DNA from: an uncultured Ruminococcus sp. | GTDB lineage: Bacteria; Bacillota; Clostridia; Oscillospirales; Ruminococcaceae | DNA: 11,231 bases | NCBI GenBank assembly: GCA_946531975.1 | Contig: CAMNAY010000028.1 | Location: forward strand, 1 to 11,231 | Direction: 5' to 3' | Part shown: positions 4,875 through 11,231 of the stretch, piece by piece | Position numbering within the stretch: position 1 is the first letter of the stretch | Layout of the letters: each line of letters opens with the position of its first letter | Translations under genes and position numbers: made by a program | Notes under the pieces: generated by a model | What the model was told of the DNA's origin: nothing | Seen by the model: the letters and a program-made list of their open reading frames with translations, nothing else | Database searches by the model: none

Positions 4875-6359
4875 ATGACCGGTACTGTTATGTCGATTCT
4901 GCTGCTCATCGGTCTGATTCTGACCGGCGGCGTCACCATCGCGCTGCTCATGTCGGATCAGAACAAGGAACGGCGGGAATTCGCTGTGCTGGGACTGTTC
5001 TGTGCCGTTCTGACACTGCTCTCCTATTATATGGAACTGAATACACCGGATCTGTTTGCCAAGATTGACGCCGTCAAATTCGGATACCTCGGCAGAGTGT
5101 TCGTCAATCCGCTGCTTGTTCTGATGGTATTCCGCTATTACGGAACGCGCATCAATCAATATTTGCAGCTTGTATTCTTCATTATCCCGCTGCTGACGCT
5201 CTGCGTCGTCTTCCGGTGCGAACAAAATACGCTCTATTACCGGAACATTGAGCTGACAGCAAACGGTTTGCTGTATGTCGAAGCCGGTCCGGTTTACTAT
5301 ATTTTCATGGGATACAACATCCTGCTCGCAGTCTCCCTCCTCGGCTTCTGCCTCTACCGCAGGCCGGGACTCACCAAGCGGGAACGGCACAACAATACGA
5401 TTCTGATTCTCGCCTGTCTCATCCCGTTTGTCACGCTGCTGCTCTACCTCGCCGGACTGACAGGCGGCTACGATTTCAGCAGCATCGGTCTGATGATCGG
5501 CGCACTGCTGATCGCGGTCTCGATCTTCCGGTACGGTATGCTCAACAAGGAGGAAATGCTTCAGAACATGGCGACCGGTCTGATCTTCCTGGACGCAGAC
5601 TATCACCTGGTCTATGCCAACAAAGCAGCCGCACAGATGATCCCCTCGATCAACTCCTCCGCAGTCCGCAGCCATATCATTGACCTCAGGATCCTCTGTG
5701 AACCGCAGTATGCCGCGATTCAGAACGGTCAGACCTCTTATCAGCGGAAGATCACCGAATGGAGCAGCGGCGACGGTCTGCACGGAAAACTGCTGACCTT
5801 CGACGATATCACGGAGATCCGCGCAAGACTCAACCGCGATGCGATGACCGGTCTGCTCAATCACGGCACCTTCTACCCGATGCTCGACGACCGGATCGCA
5901 GAACATGCCCGCAGCCGAAAGCCGCTCACCGTCTCGATCGCTGATATTGACAGCTTCAAGCGCATCAATGACACCTACGGTCATGCAAACGGCGATACCG
6001 TTCTGATTGAACTTGCGAACACGCTTCAGGAAACATGCAGCAGTCACGGCGATGTCTTCCGCTACGGCGGTGAGGAATTCGCGGTCATTTTCCGCTGCGA
6101 TCTCGCGCTTGCCGAAAAAATCATGCAGAACGCGCTCGATGCGTTTTCTGCGAAGCAGTTCGGCTTCATGAAGGAAACCGTGACGTTCAGTTACGGCAGC
6201 GCGCAGTATGACCGCACGGAAAACTCGGTCGAGCTGTTCGACCGCGCCGACCGGATCATGTATGAACGCAAAAAAGCGCTCCATGCCCGCGAGCGCAAAG
6301 AAGAAATGCCGCAGGACAATGTGCCGGAACCGGTACGGTCTGCGGACAGCCAAATGTAA
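4875..6359 (+). CDS. Membrane diguanylate cyclase: 7TM sensor, PAS-like, GGDEF
   Basis: A 494-residue protein predicted to make cyclic di-GMP from two GTP at the membrane. Residues 1-222 contain about seven hydrophobic helices (near 5-25, 36-53, 70-87, 95-113, 136-160, 173-195, 202-220), like the 7TM input modules of some sensor kinases. Residues 225-315 are PAS-like (NMATGLIFLDADYHLVYANKAA, ending LLTFDDITEI). Residues 318-470 are a GGDEF domain with RDAMTGLLNHGTF, the metal and substrate residues in IADIDSFKRINDTYGHANGD (D357, N365, D366) and an active-site GGEEF at 398-402. The usual inhibitory RxxD site reads S390-H-G-D393, so product inhibition is probably lost. The start has AAAGGGGGGTG at a 7-nt spacing. 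Residues 471-494 form a charged tail. It is the first gene of a four-gene operon. Confidence 0.93.
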   Translation: MTGTVMSILLLIGLILTGGVTIALLMSDQNKERREFAVLGLFCAVLTLLSYYMELNTPDLFAKIDAVKFGYLGRVFVNPLLVLMVFRYYGTRINQYLQLVFFIIPLLTLCVVFRCEQNTLYYRNIELTANGLLYVEAGPVYYIFMGYNILLAVSLLGFCLYRRPGLTKRERHNNTILILACLIPFVTLLLYLAGLTGGYDFSSIGLMIGALLIAVSIFRYGMLNKEEMLQNMATGLIFLDADYHLVYANKAAAQMIPSINSSAVRSHIIDLRILCEPQYAAIQNGQTSYQRKITEWSSGDGLHGKLLTFDDITEIRARLNRDAMTGLLNHGTFYPMLDDRIAEHARSRKPLTVSIADIDSFKRINDTYGHANGDTVLIELANTLQETCSSHGDVFRYGGEEFAVIFRCDLALAEKIMQNALDAFSAKQFGFMKETVTFSYGSAQYDRTENSVELFDRADRIMYERKKALHARERKEEMPQDNVPEPVRSADSQM

Positions 6360-6386
6360 TCTCAAAGAAAAGGATACACGATTACT

Positions 6387-6896
6387 ATGCTCGGATCTGA
6401 TTATCGGGAGCTGATTGTTCCCAGACTGGACAACACCGCAAAGAAAAACGGCATTCTCATCGGCGGCGCACTGCTGACGCTCGCCGCCGTCATCGTCTCG
6501 CTTCTGTACGGAAACATCCTGACGCTGTTCGTTGCAGCCGGAATCGGCTTCGGCTCGTGGTGGCTCTGGACCTGCAACCGGATCGAATATGAATATGTGA
6601 TCGCAGGAGACGAGCTGAATCTCACAAAGATCCTCGCGGAGAGCCGCAGAAAGCCGATGATGGCAGTCTCCATCAAAAAGTTCACGGCGTTCGGGAAGCT
6701 GAGCGAAGCACCCGCACAGCCTGCCGGTCAGACGACCGTCCTCGCCTGCGCCGCGAAGGATGACACCGCTTATTATGCGGAGTTTGACCACGAGACACTC
6801 GGCAATACCCGCCTGATCTGGACACCGAATGACGACATCCTTGCCTATCTCAGCAAGCACCTTCCCAGAAACCTCGGTTTCCGCTATGACGGCTGA
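6387..6896 (+). CDS. Small two-TM membrane protein, DUF6106-like, unknown function
   Basis: A 169-residue protein I cannot assign a function. A short polar N-terminus is followed by two hydrophobic helices (about 22-40 and 44-61, the second rich in Trp: GSWWLW). After them comes a cytoplasmic part with a beta-strand pattern: NRIEYEYVIAGDELNLTKILAESRRKPMMAVSI. Clostridial proteins annotated DUF6106 share the layout of two helices, then EYEY, then a basic RRK turn; this is remembered, not searched. The fold beyond residue 64 could be PH-like. It begins 27 bp after the diguanylate cyclase and ends 56 bp before the NAD(P)HX repair gene. AAAAGGA is present upstream, but 13 nt from the ATG, longer than usual, so expression may be weak. 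Confidence 0.8.
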   Translation: MLGSDYRELIVPRLDNTAKKNGILIGGALLTLAAVIVSLLYGNILTLFVAAGIGFGSWWLWTCNRIEYEYVIAGDELNLTKILAESRRKPMMAVSIKKFTAFGKLSEAPAQPAGQTTVLACAAKDDTAYYAEFDHETLGNTRLIWTPNDDILAYLSKHLPRNLGFRYDG

Positions 6897-6952
6897 AAGA
6901 ACATAAACCGAGCCGTCCCGAACGAATCTTTGAATGCACGGAGGGAATCCAT

Positions 6953-8473
6953 ATGCGACTGGTTTCACCGCTCGAAATGATGAAGCTCGAAGAAAAAGCC
7001 AATCAGGCAGGTGTCAATTATGACACCATGATGGAACGTGCAGGCACCGGTCTTGCCGAGCATCTCGCACGCATCGCAGTTGAAAAGGAAAATGATACGC
7101 TGGTATTTCTCTGCGGAAACGGCAACAATGCGGGTGACTGCTTTGTAGCTGCGAGAATTCTCGCCAAGCGGTTCACAGTCATCGTGTGCATGCTGTCCGG
7201 TGTCCCGAAGACCCGCACCGCCTACACCAAATTCAAGCTGATGAAGAATGTCAGGGTACTGGAGAATCCCGACCAGATCCGGGAAGCGGTTGAGCAGAAC
7301 ACGCTGCTCGTTGACGGCATCTTCGGCATCGGCTTCCGCGGTACGCTCAGCCCGTTCATCAAGGAGCTGTCTGCGCTGATCGGCAATTCGCCCGAAAAAA
7401 GCTGCATTGCCGTCGATATTCCGAGCGGCGGCAGCGGGCTCAACGGCGGCGTCGCAGAAGGCACGCTGCACTGCGACGCAACGATCACATTCGGCGCAGC
7501 AAAAACCGGACTGTTCCTCGCGCCGCTCTCTGAATACTGCGGTGCGATCTATCTGGTCGAAATCGGAATTCCCGATGAAGCCTTCGCAATGCTGGAATAT
7601 CCGGTCAAGCGGCTGACTTCGGAGTATGTGCATGAAAACCTGCCGCGCAGACCTGCCAATGCACACAAGGGCATGTTCGGCAGACTGCTCAGCATCTCCG
7701 GTTCCCGCAATATGCCGGGTGCTGCAATTCTCGCGGCAAAAGCCGCACTGCGCTGCGGCGTCGGACTCTACACAGTCGCATCCGATCCGGATGTCTGCCG
7801 TCTTGTGGTTTCACAGGCTCCGGAGGCGACGCTTCTGCCGCTGCCGACAGATGCATCCGGGACGATCGCCGCAAGCTCCGTTCCCGCCATACTGGAAAAC
7901 GCAAAAACTGCGAGCTGTGTGCTGCTTGGCTGCGGGCTGGGACAATCCGAGGCAGTCAGACAGGCTGTGCTCACACTGATTCAGAAGCTGGATTGTCCGA
8001 TCATTCTTGATGCGGACGGTCTAAATGTGATTGCATCCGGCATAGATATATTACATAAAGCAAAAGCAAAGATCGTACTGACTCCGCATCCCGGCGAGAT
8101 GAGCCGGCTGCTGCACTGCTCCGTCGAGGAGATACAGAAGGACCGGCTCAAGGCTGCCAAGCGCTTTGCGGTGCGCTTCCCGAACACTGTCGTCGTGCTG
8201 AAGGGCGCCGGAACGGTCATCGCGACCGCAGAGCATGCCGCCGTCAACACGACCGGTAATTCCGGGATGTCGAAGGGCGGCAGCGGCGATATTCTCGCCG
8301 GCATAATCGCGAGCTTCACGGCGCAGGGCATTGAGCCGGAGCTTGCCGCACAGATGGGTGTCTATCTGCACGGACTTGCCGGTGACTGTGCGGCTGCGGA
8401 ATTCACCCGACGTGCCATGCTGCCGAGCGACCTGATCGACCAGCTTCCGCTGGTGTTCGGAGACTACGATTAA
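6953..8473 (+). CDS. nnrD: Bifunctional NAD(P)H-hydrate epimerase/dehydratase
   Basis: A 506-residue fusion that repairs damaged NADH and NADPH hydrates: the N-terminal YjeF_N half epimerises R- to S-NAD(P)HX and the C-terminal ribokinase-like half dehydrates the S form using ADP or ATP. The epimerase half (about 1-215) shows GNGNNAGDCFVAARIL (55-70), LLVDGIFGIGFRG (118-130) and AVDIPSGG (153-160). The dehydratase half (about 225-500) shows GMFGRLLSISGSRNMPGAA (240-258), LDADGLNVI (352-360), LTPHPGEMSRLL (376-387), VVLKGAG (414-420) and GNSGMSKGGSGD (435-446) with the catalytic Asp at 446. GGAGGG eight bases before the ATG supports the start. The gene symbol follows naming of the bifunctional protein (nnrD/nnrE; older yjeF). 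Epimerase motif 1 has Ala and Cys where Gly-Gly-Asp-Gly is common. Confidence 0.95.
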   Translation: MRLVSPLEMMKLEEKANQAGVNYDTMMERAGTGLAEHLARIAVEKENDTLVFLCGNGNNAGDCFVAARILAKRFTVIVCMLSGVPKTRTAYTKFKLMKNVRVLENPDQIREAVEQNTLLVDGIFGIGFRGTLSPFIKELSALIGNSPEKSCIAVDIPSGGSGLNGGVAEGTLHCDATITFGAAKTGLFLAPLSEYCGAIYLVEIGIPDEAFAMLEYPVKRLTSEYVHENLPRRPANAHKGMFGRLLSISGSRNMPGAAILAAKAALRCGVGLYTVASDPDVCRLVVSQAPEATLLPLPTDASGTIAASSVPAILENAKTASCVLLGCGLGQSEAVRQAVLTLIQKLDCPIILDADGLNVIASGIDILHKAKAKIVLTPHPGEMSRLLHCSVEEIQKDRLKAAKRFAVRFPNTVVVLKGAGTVIATAEHAAVNTTGNSGMSKGGSGDILAGIIASFTAQGIEPELAAQMGVYLHGLAGDCAAAEFTRRAMLPSDLIDQLPLVFGDYD

Positions 8474-8540
8474 AGATGAGGGCATTCCTCAGAAAGCAAC
8501 GGTTGTCAAAAAACAAATCTCACTCACACGGAGGCTTGCT

Positions 8541-9188
8541 ATGAAACCGATTGCATTTCTGAAGAATGCCCTTTTTGCGCTTGTTCCTGCGGGATTGCTG
8601 CTGTCCGGCTGTGCAGCAGGCGGCTCGGAAACCGAATTCACGCCGAAGGTTGATCCGGCTTACACCATGCAGGCGGAGATGACCTATGCAGACGGCGGGA
8701 GCGCCGTTCTGATGCTCTCACGCAGCGGTCCGGAAAAATGGGAAGCAGCATTTTCCGATCCTGCATCCCTCGCGGGCGTTGTCCTCAGCTTCGACGGCAA
8801 TGCGGTTGCCGCGAGCTACAAGGGGCTTGCATTTACCGTCCCGAAATCGGCGCTGCCGGCGAAGAACATGCTCTGCCTGACAACTGAGATTCTCGGCACG
8901 CTGGACGGCGTCGAAGAACTGCCCTGCACCCGGCAGGAGGACGGCACATGGTGCTCGGAGGGAGACTGTTCCGGCGGCAAATATGAGATTACATTCGCGG
9001 AGGACGGGACGCCTGCCGGACTGTCACTTCCTTCGCAGCCGCTGCACATCGTCTTCACCGGATACACCGTCTGCGGCAGTCTGCCGGAGGAATCCGCCGA
9101 AACAACGGAACCAGCCGTCAGCACCGGGACAGAGACTTCTCTGACTGCAAATCTGCCGGAAACAACAAATGAGGGTACGTCAAATTGA
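8541..9188 (+). CDS. Putative lipoprotein, LolA/LppX-like fold suspected
   Basis: A 215-residue surface lipoprotein. The signal peptide (MKPIAFLKNALFALVPAG) ends in the lipobox LLLSGC, with Cys24 as the lipid-bearing residue after signal peptidase II cleavage. Residues 38-175 have an alternating strand pattern (YTMQAEMTYADGGSAVLML, GVVLSFDGNAVAASYKGLAF) suggesting a curved beta-sheet like lipoprotein carriers, but that is inference. Four or five further Cys (112, 129, 138, 143, 178) could form disulfides outside the cell. Residues 184-215 are a Thr/Glu/Pro-rich tail. GGAGG lies 7 nt before the ATG. It is the last gene of the operon, 67 bp after the NAD(P)HX repair gene, and its stop codon lies inside the terminator stem. 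Function unknown. Confidence 0.85.
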   Translation: MKPIAFLKNALFALVPAGLLLSGCAAGGSETEFTPKVDPAYTMQAEMTYADGGSAVLMLSRSGPEKWEAAFSDPASLAGVVLSFDGNAVAASYKGLAFTVPKSALPAKNMLCLTTEILGTLDGVEELPCTRQEDGTWCSEGDCSGGKYEITFAEDGTPAGLSLPSQPLHIVFTGYTVCGSLPEESAETTEPAVSTGTETSLTANLPETTNEGTSN

Positions 9189-9206
9189 CGTACCCTCAAT
9201 GTTTTT
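9171..9206. terminator. Bidirectional terminator between the operon and GH9 gene
   Basis: A perfect 13-bp inverted repeat, GAGGGTACGTCAA (9171-9183) and TTGACGTACCCTC (9185-9197), has a single base at its centre; in RNA the innermost pairs open to give a small A/U loop. On the plus strand AATGTTTTT follows; on the minus strand ATTTGTTGTTT follows. It therefore ends transcripts from both convergent sides. The lipoprotein stop TGA (9186-9188) is inside the right arm. Confidence 0.9.
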
Positions 9207-9224
9207 ATGATTATGGAATCATAA
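9205..9224. repeat. A/T-rich hairpin in the convergent gap
   Basis: TTATGATT (9205-9212) and AATCATAA (9217-9224) form an 8-bp stem with a 4-nt loop, directly next to the terminator. On its own it is weak and lacks a T tract on the minus strand; it may assist 3'-end formation of the GH9 message. Confidence 0.4.
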
Positions 9225-9232
9225 GATCGGAA

Positions 9233-11231
9233 TTACTGCTTGCCCAGCTTGGAGTACTCGATCTGCTTTGCGAGGTACTGCAGAAGCTTGGTCAGGTCGT
9301 TCTTATCGACAGTGCCATCGTACTCGACATCAGCATTCAGCTTTCCGTCGTCGGTGATGTCGCCGTCCTTGAGCGACGCATCGTTCGCCACAGCGCGAGC
9401 GAGGAGAACAGCATCAGTAACATTAACACGCTCTTTATAACTGGCACCTTCGGAGCAGTCAACATTGCCCCAATCAGCGTCCTTCCCGGGACCAGGAGTA
9501 ATACTTGTGCCGGAGATGTCATACTCGGAATCCTTATCCTGCAGGAACTCAACGATCCAAGCAAGCGGAGCATTCCAGTTAATGGTAACCTCGTTGGTAG
9601 ACCATGCCTCGATGGAGTCAACGAAGCATCTCTGAGACGGGTTATCGTCATCGCCCGGAACGAATGCGAGAGCGCGGACATACGGATCCTGGAGGCCTGC
9701 GTTCGGACCGCCGGAGAGGACACCGTCCGGTGCCATCGGCAGCGTCTCGTCAAGCTCATTGGACCAATATCTGTGGTGCGGTCTCTGCTCGTGGTATGTA
9801 CCGTAACCGGTGATGAAGGAGAATGCGAGCGGGTTGGTACCGAGCAGGTAGTCCATACCCTGTGTAACGCCGCTCAGGTACTTGGCATCTTTGGTGATGT
9901 CATAAGCGTAAGCCATAACGATCAGGTTGTTGATAACCATGGAGTTAGAGCCCCACTCATAGCCCTTGATGACGATGGTATCCTTCAGGTTGTTCGGGTC
10001 GGTGTAGCCCTTGCCGTCGTACTTGTAAGGAATGCCGTAACCCTGAGCTGCTTCCTCATCCATATAATCCTGTGCAGCTTTGAGGCAGGAATCGTTCAGA
10101 GTCTTGATCTCGGTCTCGCTCAGCAGACCCTCATCCTTCTGGTGGAGGAGGAGAGACAGGGAGCCGGCAGAACCGGTGTTGCCCCAGTTGAAGGTGGTGA
10201 AGGAACCCTGACCGTCAGCTGCGTTCTCACCGCCGACGATTCTCGTGGTAACTTCGTAAGCCCTGTCGTAATTGTCAATCTCAGTCTTGTAGGTAGATGC
10301 ATCTGCATCGCCCAGAGCCTTTGCGGAGATGTAGAGCTCGCAAGCTGCCCAGTAAGCGTCATCGCGAACCTCGTTATCGCCGTAAGGACCGCCGCCCTTT
10401 GCCTGATACAGCGGTGCATACAGAGATTTCTCATTGGTCTCCTCATTTGGACCTGCCGGATAGTAGTACTTCTTGAATGCAGCAAATGCAGCCTTTGCCT
10501 CAGAGAGGTAGGTAGCAGCCTGCTCCTTGTTGAACGGCTCCCAAAGTCTAGCAGCCTGTGCGCAGCAAGCAGCATAGTTCAGCGTTGCAGCGAATGTAGG
10601 CGGCTTCACGATACGGGTGGTATCCCAACCGCCCTCTTTGACCGGGCCTTCATAGTCCCACGGCTTGGTTGCCAGACCGGTCCACTTGTGGTCATGCAGC
10701 TTGTGATAGTACAGACCTGCGTACTGACCCCATGTCGGCTCGCTCTTGTCGACCTTCATCGCGCCGATGAAGTCCAGCTCGTACTTGCACTCGTCGAGGA
10801 TATCCGGAATCTTGTTGCCTGCTTCAGGAATGACGCAGACGCCGGAGTTATCATCGAACTTGCCCTTTGCATCGCCGGAAACAGCGTACAGGGATCTCTC
10901 ATACATGTTCTGGAGTGTCCAGACGGAGATACCGCCGTTAACAACGTACTTACCGTGGTCACCGGCATCGTACCAGCCCTTGTTTGCGGTCAGCTTGGAG
11001 GAGGTGATTGCCTCATCCTTGCTCTTATACTCATTGATCCATGCCGGCTGGATGGAAGCGGTATCGACCTTATGTCCGCCCGGATGAGCGAGCTTTGTCT
11101 TATCGCCGGAAGTGATGTAAGCCTCTTCGATATCGAGACCGGAACGGTTCTGATAGAAGTAGTTCAGCGCGTTGGTCAGCATATTGTGAGACTTATCGGT
11201 GTAGATGTCATTACCGATCTTGAACTCGAAG
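9233..11231 (-). CDS. GH9 endoglucanase with C-terminal dockerin, 5' end missing
   Basis: The C-terminal 665 residues of a secreted cellulase hydrolysing beta-1,4-glucan with inversion. The frame stays open to the window edge: FEFKIGNDIYTDKSHN precedes the first in-window Met (11182), so that Met is internal. The missing part probably carries a signal peptide and an Ig-like or CBM domain. Counting from that Met: NYFYQNRSG (8-15) opens the catalytic module, GWYDAGDHGKYV (69-80) carries the catalytic base and its partner Asp, TGYGTYHEQRPHHRYW (458-473) the His signature, and VDSIEAWSTNEVTINWNAP (521-539) the catalytic acid E531. A Gly/Pro linker (557-567) joins a dockerin (570-640). Dockerin loop 1 carries an insertion of about six residues; loop 2 (D618-V-E-Y-D-G-T-V-D-K-N-D) is regular. 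No CBM3c follows the catalytic module. Confidence 0.95.
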   Translation of the reverse strand, partial: FEFKIGNDIYTDKSHNMLTNALNYFYQNRSGLDIEEAYITSGDKTKLAHPGGHKVDTASIQPAWINEYKSKDEAITSSKLTANKGWYDAGDHGKYVVNGGISVWTLQNMYERSLYAVSGDAKGKFDDNSGVCVIPEAGNKIPDILDECKYELDFIGAMKVDKSEPTWGQYAGLYYHKLHDHKWTGLATKPWDYEGPVKEGGWDTTRIVKPPTFAATLNYAACCAQAARLWEPFNKEQAATYLSEAKAAFAAFKKYYYPAGPNEETNEKSLYAPLYQAKGGGPYGDNEVRDDAYWAACELYISAKALGDADASTYKTEIDNYDRAYEVTTRIVGGENAADGQGSFTTFNWGNTGSAGSLSLLLHQKDEGLLSETEIKTLNDSCLKAAQDYMDEEAAQGYGIPYKYDGKGYTDPNNLKDTIVIKGYEWGSNSMVINNLIVMAYAYDITKDAKYLSGVTQGMDYLLGTNPLAFSFITGYGTYHEQRPHHRYWSNELDETLPMAPDGVLSGGPNAGLQDPYVRALAFVPGDDDNPSQRCFVDSIEAWSTNEVTINWNAPLAWIVEFLQDKDSEYDISGTSITPGPGKDADWGNVDCSEGASYKERVNVTDAVLLARAVANDASLKDGDITDDGKLNADVEYDGTVDKNDLTKLLQYLAKQIEYSKLGKQ

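Noticed and set aside
4806..6968. Minus-strand open frame of 720 codons
   Set aside because: It lies opposite three well-supported genes, has no recognisable domain, has residue composition typical of antisense translation, and lacks a credible ribosome site.
6965..7666. Minus-strand open frame of 233 codons
   Set aside because: Shadow of the NAD(P)HX repair gene, with no domain of its own.
8476..8492. Terminator after the NAD(P)HX repair gene
   Set aside because: The small TGAGG/CCTCA hairpin is short and has no T tract after it.
8474..8540. Separate promoter for the lipoprotein gene
   Set aside because: A TTGTCA-like -35 is present, but no -10 hexamer lies at a workable distance before the ATG.
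11180..11182. ATG at 11182 as the start of the GH9 gene
   Set aside because: The frame continues upstream to the edge with sensible GH9-type sequence (FEFKIGNDIYTDKSHN), there is no ribosome site, and no signal peptide follows the Met.

Overview
The window looks like a chromosomal segment of a cellulosome-forming Ruminococcus-type bacterium (Clostridia, Oscillospiraceae). The grounds are two secreted plant-cell-wall enzymes that carry C-terminal dockerins, a Firmicutes-style infC-rpmI-rplT operon with an attenuator in its leader, and moderately GC-rich coding DNA. The species cannot be fixed from the sequence alone; relatives of R. champanellensis or R. flavefaciens are my best guess.

Left part, minus strand (about 2689 down to 1): a strong sigma-A promoter and a leader of about 210 nt with a terminator-like attenuator (the L20 leader position) precede infC (IF3, which very probably starts at an AUU codon), rpmI (L35) and rplT (L20). 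A hairpin with a T-rich tract follows. Then come a SpoU/TrmH-family 2'-O-ribose RNA methyltransferase and the first 54 codons of dprA, cut by the window edge. Both gaps inside the ribosomal operon hold inverted repeats.

Middle, minus strand (4681 to 2724): a secreted family-10 pectate lyase with signal peptide, catalytic domain, an unrecognised beta-rich module, a Thr-rich linker and a dockerin. It has its own promoter and ends only about 35 bp before the -35 box of the infC promoter.

Right part, plus strand (4765 to about 9206): a divergent promoter drives four closely spaced genes. These are a seven-TM/PAS-like/GGDEF diguanylate cyclase, a small two-TM protein of unknown function, a bifunctional NAD(P)HX epimerase/dehydratase, and a lipoprotein whose stop codon lies inside a strong terminator hairpin. 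Facing this operon is the 3' two kilobases of a GH9 cellulase gene with a C-terminal dockerin; its 5' end lies outside the window.

The pectate lyase and GH9 enzyme would both be secreted and docked onto cohesin-bearing scaffoldins to attack pectin and cellulose. The cyclase operon may link a membrane signal to c-di-GMP, and its divergent arrangement with the pectinase suggests, without proving, related regulation. I see no CRISPR array, tRNA, rRNA or insertion sequence. No gene-free stretch exceeds 300 bp; the longest is the 288-bp divergent promoter region at 4587-4874. I found no clearly new system. The most interesting signals are the infC leader with its AUU start, the two atypical dockerins, and the uncharacterised module of the pectate lyase.
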